Of a stretch of DNA of 64,000 bases, positions 24,583-33,398 are shown piece by piece. A program made the position numbers and the translations under genes. The DNA is from Desulfitobacterium sp038181555 (lineage in GTDB: Bacteria; Bacillota; Desulfitobacteriia; Desulfitobacteriales; Desulfitobacteriaceae), in assembly GCF_038181555.1 (NCBI RefSeq), contig NZ_JBBWUA010000003.1, positions 124,001 through 188,000 on the forward strand. Direction: 5' to 3'. Each line of letters starts with the position of its first letter. The first letter of the stretch is position 1. The notes beneath the pieces are model-generated. The model did not search any database. It saw only the letters and a list, made by a program, of their open reading frames with translations, and was not told the origin of the DNA.

Positions 24583-25044
24583 TTATCTAGTCTGGTTGTA
24601 ACCGAATCCTCCCCAGGCACCGCATCCGCCGCCTTGGCCACGACCCATCATGCCACCATAACCGTAGCCCATCATTCCGCCACGGCCTCTACCATAACCA
24701 TCGCCGTAGCAATATCCTTGATTCTGTTCAACGGCTGTAATTATACGATCTGCTTCTTGTTGTGTCAGATCACCTGATTGAACTCTTTGTGCTAAAGTAT
24801 CCTTTTTCATTTCTAAAATTTCTTTTTGGTACTCATCAAGTTTACCCGCTTCGTCGGCAATGGCTCCAAAGCTCTTGCCAGTTTGATATTGCTCGGTAAG
24901 TACGCTTTCTACTGTTTTTCCAGTGATACCCGCCAAGGCCTCTGCTGGATTTTTGTAGTTTGAAGCAGCTAAGACTGTTGAGGAAGTCGCCCCAACCCCG
25001 AGCACGATGGCTCCGATTAGAATTGCCTTTTTGAACTTTGTCAT
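24583..25044 (-). CDS. Secreted protein with Gly/Tyr/Met-rich C-terminal tail (DUF2680-like)
   Basis: About 153 residues. A cleavable signal peptide (ending near VLAAS, about residue 27) precedes a helical middle part with the DUF2680-type pattern: NPAEALAGITGKTVESV, then SGDLTQQEADRI. The tail of about 40 residues (from roughly 110) is rich in Gly, Tyr and Met, including two MM pairs and two Cys, and could bind metal or interact with the envelope. The ATG at 25044 lies 7 bases after a perfect AGGAGG. It diverges from a two-component system whose kinase also has a Met/Gly-rich outside segment, so it is a likely target of that system. Function not known. Confidence 0.8.
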   Translation of the reverse strand: MTKFKKAILIGAIVLGVGATSSTVLAASNYKNPAEALAGITGKTVESVLTEQYQTGKSFGAIADEAGKLDEYQKEILEMKKDTLAQRVQSGDLTQQEADRIITAVEQNQGYCYGDGYGRGRGGMMGYGYGGMMGRGQGGGCGAWGGFGYNQTR

Positions 25045-25233
25045 TTTCATACCTCCTAATTAGTTGTCCGATGACTACCCACCGTGAGATTCAAAAATCC
25101 TTACGTCTGAACCTTTGCTTATAGAGTAACCAAAGTTTATGGCATAACTATGTCTTTTTTGGGCAAAAAGTATTATATTTTAAAACTTTATCTCCTTAGC
25201 AAATGACATACTTTTGTCACAGGTATTTTTACA

Positions 25234-25253
25234 ATCCTATGGTAAAATAGGAT
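25234..25253. promoter_or_regulatory. Inverted repeat upstream of the response regulator gene
   Basis: Perfect 7-bp arms ATCCTAT and ATAGGAT are separated by 6 bases, 22 bases before the start codon at 25276, between divergent genes. It could be an operator for the regulator or a leader hairpin. Confidence 0.4.
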
Positions 25254-25275
25254 ATCGATACTTAGGAGGATCATT

Positions 25276-25971
25276 ATGTTGACATTATTAATTGCCGATG
25301 ATAATAAACAAATTACCTCGATATTAGAAGAATACGCTAAAAAAGAGGGCTACCAGCCTCATATTGCTTGGGATGGATATGATACTCTGGAGCTTTTTCA
25401 TAAGCTTCAGCCCGACTTGGTCCTATTAGATGTAATGATGCCCAAAATCGATGGTTTTGAGGTATGCCGAGAAATTCGCAAGACCTCTAACGTCCCGATC
25501 ATCATGATCACTGCCCGGGGCGAAGATTTTGAAAGAATCATGGGTCTGGATATTGGAGCCGATGACTATATTGTCAAACCCTTTTCTCCCGGTGAGGTCA
25601 TGGCGAGAGTACGGGCCATTCTACGCAGAATCAGTCAGACGGACGGGCAAAAAAAGCAAATCTTAACCTTTGCTAATCTACTGATCAATCTAGACGACTA
25701 TATCGTAACAATAGACCAACACCCCGTCTCTTTAACAAAGAAGGAAATCGAAATTCTCTGGACTCTTGCTTCGAACAGCAACAAAGTATTCTCTCGTGAT
25801 AATCTCCTCAATAGCGTTTGGGGTTACGACTACTTTGGCGATATTCGTACCGTGGATTCCCACATTAAACGTTTGCGGTCCAAACTGGATTCCTTCCCCC
25901 ATGAAAACTGGGAGATAAAGACTATTTGGGGCGTAGGCTACAAATTCGAGGAAAAAAACTATGAAGAATAA
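25276..25971 (+). CDS. OmpR-family response regulator
   Basis: 231 residues: an N-terminal receiver domain with acidic pair D8/D9, phospho-acceptor D52 in LLDVMMP and K101 in VKPFSPG, followed by an OmpR/PhoB winged-helix DNA-binding domain. The paired histidine kinase gene overlaps by 11 bases. AGGAGG precedes the ATG. By context it should control the divergent secreted Gly/Met-rich protein gene and perhaps the ccdA/tlpA-like genes downstream. The signal is unknown; a metal is suggested by the kinase's Met-rich segment. Confidence 0.93.
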   Translation: MLTLLIADDNKQITSILEEYAKKEGYQPHIAWDGYDTLELFHKLQPDLVLLDVMMPKIDGFEVCREIRKTSNVPIIMITARGEDFERIMGLDIGADDYIVKPFSPGEVMARVRAILRRISQTDGQKKQILTFANLLINLDDYIVTIDQHPVSLTKKEIEILWTLASNSNKVFSRDNLLNSVWGYDYFGDIRTVDSHIKRLRSKLDSFPHENWEIKTIWGVGYKFEEKNYEE

Positions 25972-27520
25972 AATCGCTCTTAAACTCACCCTTTATTTTT
26001 CCATGAGCCTGCTCCTTTTCTCACTGATTATCGGCAGTGTGTTTATGTCCTTGTTCAAGGACCAAACTGTTCAGCTACACCAAACTGAAATGGAAAAACG
26101 CGCAACCTCCATAGCTGGAACCCTGTCAACCTTATTAAGCGACTCTAATATCTCCACCGAAACCCGTAGCAACGAGACCGGAAGAAACGGTATGGGCAAC
26201 ATGGGGGGTATGGGTGGTGGTATGATGAACGGTATGGGCATGGGCGGAATGGGTGGCATGATTTCCGGTATGGGTGGCTATAGCTCTTACCTCCAATTCT
26301 TGGATGAGATTGCCATGGCAGATGTCTGGATCGTGGATGAATCTCTTCAACTAATGACCATCGGCCATATGACTAACCGGCAGATTAACTACGCTGATCT
26401 ACCGGCTGACGCCAATCAGGTTGTTAAAGAGGTTTTCCTGGGGAGAACCACCTTTAGTGAAGGGTTTAGCTCACTTCTTACTACTCCTACCTTAACTGTA
26501 GGTGCCCCCATCAAATCCGGAGATAAAGTCGTCGGAGCTTTGCTTCTCCATTCACCTATTGAAGGGACAAAGGTGGCTCTTCGACAGGGGGCGGGGATTT
26601 TGGCCCTGAGCATCGGGGTAGCACTCCTCCTCTCTCTTCTCCTTTCCATACTCTTAGCATACACCTTTACGAAACCCTTGAACCGTATGAAAAAGTCTAC
26701 TCTGCAATTGGCTAACGGGGACTATGAGGCCAAGACCGGTGTTCAGCAAAAGGATGAAATTGGTGAACTAGCCTCAGCTATCGATATCCTCAGTGAACGT
26801 TTAGAGTTAGCTAGCCACGAAAGCGAACATTTAGAACAACTGCGTCGTGACTTTATCTCAAATATCTCGCATGAGCTAAGAACTCCAGTCACCGTCATCC
26901 GCGGCTCTTTGGAAGCCCTTTGTGATGAAGTCGTCACTGATCCGGATCAGGTCAAAGCCTATCATCAACAAATGCTTAAGGAAAGCATTTCACTCCAGCG
27001 CTTAGTCAATGATCTCTTAGACTTAACTCGGCTGCAAAATCCCGACTTTAAAATTGAAATGTCTGAGCTCAACCTTTGCGATTTACTCAGCGATGTGGTT
27101 CGTAGCGCCCAGAATATCGCCCGCAGCAAAGACATCGTCATAAAAACAGAGAACGAACAAGACCCTTTCCAGTGCACCCTTCAAGGAGATTATGTACGTC
27201 TTCGCCAGATGTTTCTAATCATCTTAGATAATGCCGTCAAATTCTCTCCACCGCAAAGCGAGGTCTTGGTTACCTTTACTGATCAAGTATTATCGATTAA
27301 GGATATAGGAGTGGGCATATCTTCCGCAGATCTCCCCTATATCTTCGACCGTTTTTATAAATCCAAGAATGAGCAAAATATATCTGGTACAGGCCTTGGA
27401 CTGGCCATCGCCAAACAAATCGCCCAAAGGCATAACATTCAATTGACCGTAGATAGCGAGCTTGGTAAAGGTACAGAATTTAAGTTTATTTTTTCTAATC
27501 CCCTGTTGTTGAAAGGGTGA
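25961..27520 (+). CDS. Sensor histidine kinase with Met/Gly-rich extracytoplasmic segment
   Basis: A 519-residue membrane kinase: helix 1 (about 8-31), an outside domain (32-210), helix 2 (211-234), HAMP, HisKA with H304 in ISHELRTP, and HATPase_c with N (DNAVKFS), G1 (DIGVGI) and G2 (GTGLGLAI) boxes. Residues 77-106 are almost only Gly and Met, with 10 Met in the 27 residues 78-104. The rest of the outside domain looks Cache/PAS-like. Met clusters bind Cu(I) or Ag(I) in other proteins, so metal sensing is an attractive inference. It overlaps the response regulator gene and is followed 4 bases later by ccdA. Confidence 0.93.
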   Translation: MKNKIALKLTLYFSMSLLLFSLIIGSVFMSLFKDQTVQLHQTEMEKRATSIAGTLSTLLSDSNISTETRSNETGRNGMGNMGGMGGGMMNGMGMGGMGGMISGMGGYSSYLQFLDEIAMADVWIVDESLQLMTIGHMTNRQINYADLPADANQVVKEVFLGRTTFSEGFSSLLTTPTLTVGAPIKSGDKVVGALLLHSPIEGTKVALRQGAGILALSIGVALLLSLLLSILLAYTFTKPLNRMKKSTLQLANGDYEAKTGVQQKDEIGELASAIDILSERLELASHESEHLEQLRRDFISNISHELRTPVTVIRGSLEALCDEVVTDPDQVKAYHQQMLKESISLQRLVNDLLDLTRLQNPDFKIEMSELNLCDLLSDVVRSAQNIARSKDIVIKTENEQDPFQCTLQGDYVRLRQMFLIILDNAVKFSPPQSEVLVTFTDQVLSIKDIGVGISSADLPYIFDRFYKSKNEQNISGTGLGLAIAKQIAQRHNIQLTVDSELGKGTEFKFIFSNPLLLKG

Positions 27521-27524
27521 TAAC

Positions 27525-28193
27525 GTGGAGTATTTGCTTATATTTCTGGAAGGGATTATCACCTTTATCTCCCCCTGCCTATTGCCCATGTTACCTATCT
27601 ATATTTCCTATTTTGCCGGACAGGGATCTGAAGAAAACAAACAGAAAGCCCTGACCAATGCACTTGCTTTTGTTCTTGGCTTTACTTTAGTCTTTGTTAC
27701 CCTCGGAGCTTTTGCCGGAACTGTGGGAAATATATTACGAGAATATAGCCAAGGAGTAAATATCGTCTCGGGACTAATTGTCATCTTATTCGGGCTCAAC
27801 TTCCTAGGCGTCCTGCGGATTCCCTTTCTTAATCGGCCGCGGCAGTTTGAGGCCAACGTGGTTAATTTGGGCTTTTCCTCATCGCTACTCTTCGGTATCA
27901 TCTTCTCAATAGGTTGGACTCCATGTGTCGGAGCATTTTTAGGATCCGCCTTGATGTTTGCCGCCTCAGAGGGTGGAAGCTTCAAAGGTGTTTTAATGCT
28001 CTTATGCTTTTCCTTAGGCTTGGGAATCCCTTTTGTCGCTAGCGCTGTACTCTTAGACCGTTTGAAATCAACCTTTGACTTCATTAAGCGAAACTATCGC
28101 CTCATCAATCTCATCTCGGGAGGACTTTTGGTCATTGTTGGAATTTTAATGGCGACGGGACTGTTGGGGTATTTTCTAAACCTACTTTCCTGA
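27525..28193 (+). CDS. CcdA-family thiol-disulfide transmembrane protein
   Basis: A 222-residue, six-helix membrane protein of the CcdA/DsbD-beta family. The two redox Cys sit at C18 (ISPCLLPMLP) and C134 (GWTPCVGA), the canonical positions. It carries reductant from cytoplasmic thioredoxin to extracytoplasmic partners such as ResA/TlpA. The next gene encodes exactly such a partner. It starts with GTG 4 bases after the kinase stop and is probably translationally coupled. Linkage to the two-component operon suggests envelope thiol or metal stress. Confidence 0.93.
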   Translation: MEYLLIFLEGIITFISPCLLPMLPIYISYFAGQGSEENKQKALTNALAFVLGFTLVFVTLGAFAGTVGNILREYSQGVNIVSGLIVILFGLNFLGVLRIPFLNRPRQFEANVVNLGFSSSLLFGIIFSIGWTPCVGAFLGSALMFAASEGGSFKGVLMLLCFSLGLGIPFVASAVLLDRLKSTFDFIKRNYRLINLISGGLLVIVGILMATGLLGYFLNLLS

Positions 28194-28281
28194 TCACGGT
28201 AGTCTATGGAATTAACAGGCATTAACACATTGATAGACATCGATAGCTGCGAACAAAATGGAGTGAGGAGGATATTATGAT

Positions 28282-28875
28282 ATGAATAGTAAAATAAAAA
28301 TGATCTTAGGTATCGTGGCCTTTACCTTATTCCTAGGAGTGGCTTATGCTGCCTACTCCTCTTTATCGGAAAAGGTCGACCCAAGCCAAGGGGCCCCGAT
28401 AAATCAGGGAGAATCTGCCTCTCAAAACCCTGGGAACACCTCAAATAAACGAAAGACCTTAGCATCCGATATCACTGTTTATGGAACCGATGGCAATACA
28501 TACAAGCTTTCTGATTTTCAAGGTAAGCCGGTCGTTCTAAATTTCTGGGCTTCCTGGTGCCCTCCCTGCCGTGAAGAAATGCCCCATTTCAACGAAGTCT
28601 ATCAAGACTATAAGCAAGATGTGGTCTTCCTCATGGTTGATTTGGTGGATGGTCAACGGGAGACCGAGGAGACAGGGTCAAAATTTGTTCAGAAACAAGG
28701 CTATGACTTCCCTATCTATCTGGACAAAAATCAACAAGCCGCCGCAGTTTACGGCGTTTCGACCATTCCCACAACCATGTTTATTGATGCAGAAGGTTAT
28801 ATCCTTACAGGATATCAAGGTCCCTTAAAGAAAAGCACCTTAGAGACCGTTGTTAAGAGCATGCTTAAGAAATAA
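28282..28875 (+). CDS. TlpA/ResA-like membrane-anchored thioredoxin
   Basis: 197 residues. An N-terminal uncleaved signal-anchor (about 5-25) and a Ser/Gln/Asn-rich linker precede an AhpC-TSA/redoxin fold with active site C93-P-P-C96 in NFWASWCPPC and the cis-Pro in STIPTT. It acts outside the membrane, reducing disulfides (in cytochrome c maturation for ResA), and takes electrons from CcdA encoded just upstream. AGGAGG lies 11 bases before the ATG, with a tiny ATG-ATA-TGA frame overlapping the start. Redox specificity cannot be told. Confidence 0.93.
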   Translation: MNSKIKMILGIVAFTLFLGVAYAAYSSLSEKVDPSQGAPINQGESASQNPGNTSNKRKTLASDITVYGTDGNTYKLSDFQGKPVVLNFWASWCPPCREEMPHFNEVYQDYKQDVVFLMVDLVDGQRETEETGSKFVQKQGYDFPIYLDKNQQAAAVYGVSTIPTTMFIDAEGYILTGYQGPLKKSTLETVVKSMLKK

Positions 28876-29008
28876 TTTCTAGATGGTCTTCACGCTTGCC
28901 CAACAATGTCCATGTTTTTTTCTATGACTTTTTCCAGGATTGTTCGATCTTTAGTTTCATGACTGTCTCAACAACGCTGTCCTCACTATATTTCGAAAAG
29001 GGGCCTAT

Positions 29009-29040
29009 TTTATGCCCTTGCGAAAAACTTGGCATAAAAA
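29009..29040. repeat. Inverted repeat after the tlpA-like gene
   Basis: Perfect 9-bp arms TTTTATGCC/GGCATAAAA around a 14-base loop. Possibly a weak terminator for the plus-strand operon. The rest of the 28876-29037 gap shows no convincing gene. Confidence 0.45.
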
Positions 29041-29086
29041 TGGCCTGCCATCTACATTTTAAGCAAACGCAGAGGTAGGCCATTTC
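29038..29086 (-). terminator. Terminator after the PAS-protein gene
   Basis: Arms AAATGGCCTgCC/GGtAGGCCATTT lie 22 bases past the minus-strand stop at 29109, with a TTTTT tail on the minus strand. Confidence 0.65.
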
Positions 29087-29108
29087 TGAAGAAAGGTAGT
29101 CCATTGCT

Positions 29109-29417
29109 TTATTCAACTAACCGAATCCTCGTTCTGACCACTCCTGCGAATTCTCCATTGACAGTGTAGCTACTATAGGTAATTAACATGCCTACAGCAG
29201 TTTTGGTAAACTCCTTTGTTTCCCCTGCTTTAAACTTACTAAGAAACTCGCAGATCTTTTCGCGGTTTTCTGGTCTATGGCAGTCTATTACGTCTAAACC
29301 TATAACGGTCTTCTGATAGAACTCCTCTTCAAAGCGATTTGCCCAGATAACCTTGAAGTCTGCATCGGTGACCAAAAGTCCAGCTGAGCTTTCGTAAAAA
29401 GCCTTCTCTAGAATCAT
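29109..29417 (-). CDS. Stand-alone PAS domain protein
   Basis: 102 residues forming one PAS domain: FYESSAGLLVTDADFKVIWANRFEEEF, then the helix region with DCHRPENREKI, and the closing strands. The Cys-His pair at about residues 46-47 is a possible ligand or redox site. There is no output domain, so it may work by binding a partner or as a small sensor. A membrane diguanylate cyclase gene lies 73 bases upstream on the same strand, so an interaction is possible. Function unknown. Confidence 0.8.
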   Translation of the reverse strand: MILEKAFYESSAGLLVTDADFKVIWANRFEEEFYQKTVIGLDVIDCHRPENREKICEFLSKFKAGETKEFTKTAVGMLITYSSYTVNGEFAGVVRTRIRLVE

Positions 29418-29490
29418 TCAAATTCCCCCTCTATATTGTTTCTATCTATTAATTATCATTGTTCTTAACACTATATTGCCTAAAAAGTCA

Positions 29491-30603
29491 CTAGATTCGA
29501 TCGAAATGTTTGACTTTCTTTTGCAGATACATATTATGGTCCGCGGTTTTCAGCAGGGTACTCAAATCCTCTCCATCTTTAGGAAAAGAAGCATAGCCTA
29601 AGCTTAACCCTTTAAAACGAATCTTACTCTTATAGGCTGGTATTATTTTATTTTCCAATTGGCCACAAAACTCCTCAATCGTACGGCCCAAATATAAAAA
29701 GACGAATTCATCTCCGGATAGTCGATAAAGGGTACCTTGGTCACGATAAAACTGGCGTAATACATTGGCAAACTGCACCAAATATCGATCTCCTTCTGCA
29801 TGACCGTAACGGTCATTGACCTGTTTAAATTGGTCTAAATCAATAAAAACAATCGAAAAAGCTTTTCGGCTATCTAAACGCTTCTGGGCATCCCGAAAAA
29901 ATGCATCGCGATTTTTCAAACCCGTTAGAATATCGGTTTTCGTTCTTTTGGTAAGCTCCTTTGCCGTGTTACTGATCACTATTAAGGAATAAAACACCTT
30001 ATAGGAAAGAATAGTGCAAAGGGTCAACACTAAAGTAATCACAAATTCAAACCCATCGCTATCATATCTGTAAAATTGAGTATTGAGTAGGATATAGGAG
30101 AGAAACCAGAGGCTTCCTAAAATAATATAATAGTTCAACATCTCGTCATCAATTTTGCGCAGAGCATACGTGGTCCTTTTTAAGGAAGAGATAAAGAATG
30201 GCAAGGTAAATATATAGAACAAGGTTAAGATGAGTAGAATCACCCAGCCGGACCATGCCTCATTAAGCAATGGCTCTACTCTTATAGCTAAAGATAATGA
30301 GAAGAGGGTATGAAGCCATGATGTGCAGATGATTGCTAAGGAATATTTAAGAGGCTGGTCGTATAACATCCTTGAGGGTACTAAATACAAAAAACCGAAT
30401 AGCAAAAAAACCCCATTATGATTTCCAGCGGAGTAGATTTTTGTAGTGAAAAGATACGTCATCCCGATCAGTCCTATTGTAAAAACAGATAATATCAGGA
30501 GCGTCTTCATCGGAGCAGTCTTACCCTTTGACGAGATGGTCATAACATAAAGGTTAACCAAGAACACTTCGGTGATTAGCAATAATCTCCAGTCGATATC
30601 CAT
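29491..30603 (-). CDS. Membrane-bound GGDEF diguanylate cyclase
   Basis: 370 residues. About seven N-terminal transmembrane helices (to about residue 205), a short linker and one GGDEF domain. The signature reads SGDEF at about residue 296, a variant that is still active in several cyclases; DLDQFKQVND and YGHAEGD upstream are conserved. There is no RxxD inhibitory site. Expected product: c-di-GMP. The start is at ATG 30603, with AGGAG 8 bases upstream; an upstream ATG at 30642 lacks one. It is the third GGDEF protein in the window. Confidence 0.88.
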   Translation of the reverse strand: MDIDWRLLLITEVFLVNLYVMTISSKGKTAPMKTLLILSVFTIGLIGMTYLFTTKIYSAGNHNGVFLLFGFLYLVPSRMLYDQPLKYSLAIICTSWLHTLFSLSLAIRVEPLLNEAWSGWVILLILTLFYIFTLPFFISSLKRTTYALRKIDDEMLNYYIILGSLWFLSYILLNTQFYRYDSDGFEFVITLVLTLCTILSYKVFYSLIVISNTAKELTKRTKTDILTGLKNRDAFFRDAQKRLDSRKAFSIVFIDLDQFKQVNDRYGHAEGDRYLVQFANVLRQFYRDQGTLYRLSGDEFVFLYLGRTIEEFCGQLENKIIPAYKSKIRFKGLSLGYASFPKDGEDLSTLLKTADHNMYLQKKVKHFDRI

Positions 30604-30724
30604 GAGCCTTCTCCTAAACTCAAATCTATGGGTTGTACTCATTCAATGTCCATTATACTACAGAATCTTGTAATTTTTTTGAATTCTTTGGAATGAAAAT
30701 GTGATTTTACAAAGATTAATGTCA

Positions 30725-30757
30725 AAAAGCAGAACTCTACAGAAGAGTACTGCTTTT
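30725..30757 (-). terminator. Terminator after brnQ
   Basis: Arms AAAAGCAGaACTC/GAGTaCTGCTTTT lie 24 bases past the brnQ stop, with a T-run on the minus strand. Confidence 0.75.
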
Positions 30758-30781
30758 AACTAGAAATTATCTAAGCCCATT

Positions 30782-32095
30782 TTATACTTCAACTGATTTC
30801 CTGGAAGACAGGACTAGGGTTATGACTAATGTTAATAAAGCAGGTATGACCCAACCCAGCCCTAGCTGATAAAAAGGCAACAGGCTTAGTATCTTCGCAA
30901 TAATACTTTGATTTACTCCCAAGCTTACGCCAATATCATGGATAGCGTCGAGGATAACGAAAAGAACTATTACTCCCACCGTATAAACATAGACCACTCT
31001 CTTACCCTTAAAGAAATTATGCAGAAGAGAAAGCATAATCAAGACAATGATGATGGGGTACACGAATTCTAACAAGGGCACCGATATCTTTAAGATATTA
31101 GCTAAACCTATATTCGCTAGAGCAAAGCTTACCAAGGTTGTGATGAGCGCAATCGTATTATAGCTTACTCGATAATGGGTCAAGCGGCTAAAGTATTCAC
31201 CACAGCTGGCAACCAAACCGATGGCTGTGGTAAGACAGGCAAGTGTCATAACGACACCAATAATCGTTCTGCCGGCAACACCTAATAATGTTTCACTGAT
31301 AAAGATGAGCATCTGTCCATGATTTTCTCCGGTAAATAAGGTTCCCGTAGTAGAGCCTATATAGCCCAAGCCAATGTAGATTACACCCAGCCCTATCGCA
31401 GCAATCATTCCCGAAATAATAGTGATCCTCGCAATTTGATTATTGTCGGTTACACCCTTTTCTTTTATGCCTTTGACAACAATCATCCCAAAAATTACGG
31501 AAGCAATAGCGTCCATAGTGTTATAGCCTTCTAAAAAACCTCGGGAAAACGGATTTACAAAAATGCTTTCCCTCGCAGTTCCTAGTGGCTGTGTAACACC
31601 CACATAGATGACAACAGCTAAAAAAATGAGCATCAGTGGGGTAAGGATTTTACCCACACTATCTAAGAGTTGGGTCGGTCTCAAAACGAAGAATAGGGTT
31701 AGGGCAAAAAAGATAACGGAGGATAATAGTAAGGCCAATTGGGAATTCATCCCTTGTGTCAATGGTGCAACAGCTACTTCATAGGTTGTGGCAGCCGTTC
31801 TGGGAATAGCCAGCAAGGGGCCAATACACAGAACAGATATGGTAGTAATTATTTTACTAAAGGTAGGATGAACCCGATTAGCAAGTAGTTCAAGATCGCC
31901 ACCTGCTTTAGCTACCGCCGTAACCCCTAAAAAGGGAAGTCCTACTCCAGTAATGATGAAGCCAAATAAAGCCCAAGAAAGTTGGTCTCCGCTTTGTAAT
32001 CCTAACATAGGAGGAAAAATTAAATTCCCCGCTCCGAAAAACATGGCTAAGAGTGCAAATCCAGTTATTAAAATATCCTTGTTTGAAAGCTTCAT
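30782..32095 (-). CDS. brnQ: Branched-chain amino acid:cation symporter BrnQ
   Basis: A 437-residue protein with about 12 transmembrane helices. The N-terminal sequence FFGAGNLIFPPMLGLQSGD is diagnostic for the LIVCS/BrnQ family, which takes up Leu, Ile and Val with Na+ or H+. Length is normal and the frame is intact. The ribosome binding site AAGGGA precedes the ATG. The gene is monocistronic with its own terminator. No T-box or other amino-acid leader is visible in the 250 bases upstream, which mainly hold the terminator of the next gene. Confidence 0.95.
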   Translation of the reverse strand: MKLSNKDILITGFALLAMFFGAGNLIFPPMLGLQSGDQLSWALFGFIITGVGLPFLGVTAVAKAGGDLELLANRVHPTFSKIITTISVLCIGPLLAIPRTAATTYEVAVAPLTQGMNSQLALLLSSVIFFALTLFFVLRPTQLLDSVGKILTPLMLIFLAVVIYVGVTQPLGTARESIFVNPFSRGFLEGYNTMDAIASVIFGMIVVKGIKEKGVTDNNQIARITIISGMIAAIGLGVIYIGLGYIGSTTGTLFTGENHGQMLIFISETLLGVAGRTIIGVVMTLACLTTAIGLVASCGEYFSRLTHYRVSYNTIALITTLVSFALANIGLANILKISVPLLEFVYPIIIVLIMLSLLHNFFKGKRVVYVYTVGVIVLFVILDAIHDIGVSLGVNQSIIAKILSLLPFYQLGLGWVIPALLTLVITLVLSSRKSVEV

Positions 32096-32243
32096 TTCTT
32101 CGATCCCTTCTAACGATTTTCTTCTTATAACTATATAATTTTACTTTTTTCAACAAACTATTCTAAGATACCATCTAGCCTAAAGTCATGTCAATCGAAG
32201 TGAAATTAATAGAATTTTCGCAAATTCCCGGGAAATTAATTAA

Positions 32244-32282
32244 AGACTTAGCGCACAGGATTATATCCTGCAGGCTAAGTCT
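32244..32282 (-). terminator. Terminator after the yitT-like gene
   Basis: Two nested stems (AGACTTAGC/GCTAAGTCT outside, CAGGA/TCCTG inside), followed on the minus strand by TTTAATTAATTT, 67 bases past the stop at 32350. Confidence 0.7.
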
Positions 32283-32349
32283 ATATAACTTGAAATTTAA
32301 CCATATTCTTCTCATGTTTTTAATAAAGTTTATTAATTTTAGCTTGATA

Positions 32350-33258
32350 TTAATGGATATCTTTTTTCTTAAAGCGTCCGCCCTTGACCTCACCCACGTC
32401 GCTAATGATCACGAAAGCTGACGAATCGATTTCCCGAACAATATCCTTAATCTTTGCTTCTTCCAAGCGAGTAAACACACAAAACACGATGCGCTTCACA
32501 TCTCCAGTAAAAGACCCCTCACCTTGCAAAAAGGTTACCCCACGTCCCAAGCGTGATGAAATAGCATCAGCGATCTCTGTATTTTGATCACTAATAATGT
32601 AGATCGATTTCATATCATCAAAGCCCTTAACCACAATATCGATCGTCTTAAAGGCTATATAATACGTTAACATAGAATATAAAGCATTATCTAACCCATA
32701 AACAAAAGCAGCCACAGCAAAAATAATAACATTGATGATCATGATAATTTCCCCTACGGAAAAGGGGGCTCTTTTTTCGATAAGAATGGCTAAGGTCTCA
32801 GTTCCATCTAAAACTCCACCCGAACGAATAACTAATCCCACCCCAAATCCTAGCAATAACCCGCCAAAGACTACCGCAAGCAGTACATCCTGGACAAAGG
32901 GAGTTATATGATGGAGATATGAAGTTGTAGCAGATAAAATAATAATCCCATAAAGCATACTCAGAGCAAAGGTTTTTCCTATTTGCTTATATCCTAAAAA
33001 GAAAAAGGGTAGATTGAGGAAAAATAAGTAAACCCCTAAGTTTACTGAGGTTAAATAGGATAACATCATCGATACCCCTGTAACCCCACCATCAATTATC
33101 TGATTGGGAATGAGAATGCCTTCTAAGCCCAGGGCCATACTGATAGCACCCATGGTAATAACAATACCCCTTTTAACTAGGCTTCGCATCCTCATCTTCT
33201 GATGGCTCTTCACTTCTTTTAGTGGTAGCCCTATGACCGCAGCCTGATCATCACTCAA
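32350..33258 (-). CDS. YitT family membrane protein (DUF161/DUF2179)
   Basis: About 302 residues: five to six N-terminal helices with the family's GILIPNQIIDGGVTGVSMM and GVLDGTETLAI segments, then a cytoplasmic DUF2179 domain with SRLGRGVTFLQGEGSFTGD and a C-terminal FVIISDVGEVKGGRF. YitT proteins are conserved in Firmicutes, but their transported or sensed substrate is not established. The frame opens with TTG at 33258, about 12 bases after AAGGA; an internal Met near residue 23 is an alternative. Appears to be a single-gene unit. Confidence 0.9.
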   Translation of the reverse strand: MSDDQAAVIGLPLKEVKSHQKMRMRSLVKRGIVITMGAISMALGLEGILIPNQIIDGGVTGVSMMLSYLTSVNLGVYLFFLNLPFFFLGYKQIGKTFALSMLYGIIILSATTSYLHHITPFVQDVLLAVVFGGLLLGFGVGLVIRSGGVLDGTETLAILIEKRAPFSVGEIIMIINVIIFAVAAFVYGLDNALYSMLTYYIAFKTIDIVVKGFDDMKSIYIISDQNTEIADAISSRLGRGVTFLQGEGSFTGDVKRIVFCVFTRLEEAKIKDIVREIDSSAFVIISDVGEVKGGRFKKKDIH

Positions 33259-33398
33259 TACGCATCATCCTTCTTCCCTTGCTTATTTACATCAGAGCTT
33301 CACTCTGATCAATACAATTAGACATAGATCTATATAATTAATTTTATCTCGATAGAGTTGATTAGACAATGTCATATTATAGGAAAAAGCCTACTTCT

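Noticed and set aside
24541..24777. Plus-strand frame of 78 codons opposite the secreted protein gene
   Set aside because: It is the shadow of the Gly/Tyr/Met-rich coding sequence.
26071..26259. Pro/Ile/Met-rich frame opposite the histidine kinase
   Set aside because: It is the complement of the Gly/Met-rich repeat region of the kinase and has no independent support.
28896..29116. Two frames of 60-64 codons in the gap after the tlpA-like gene (plus and minus)
   Set aside because: Both run through two stem-loops and lack a good ribosome binding site. A protein remnant on the minus strand (ending LKIEQSWKKS) cannot be excluded.
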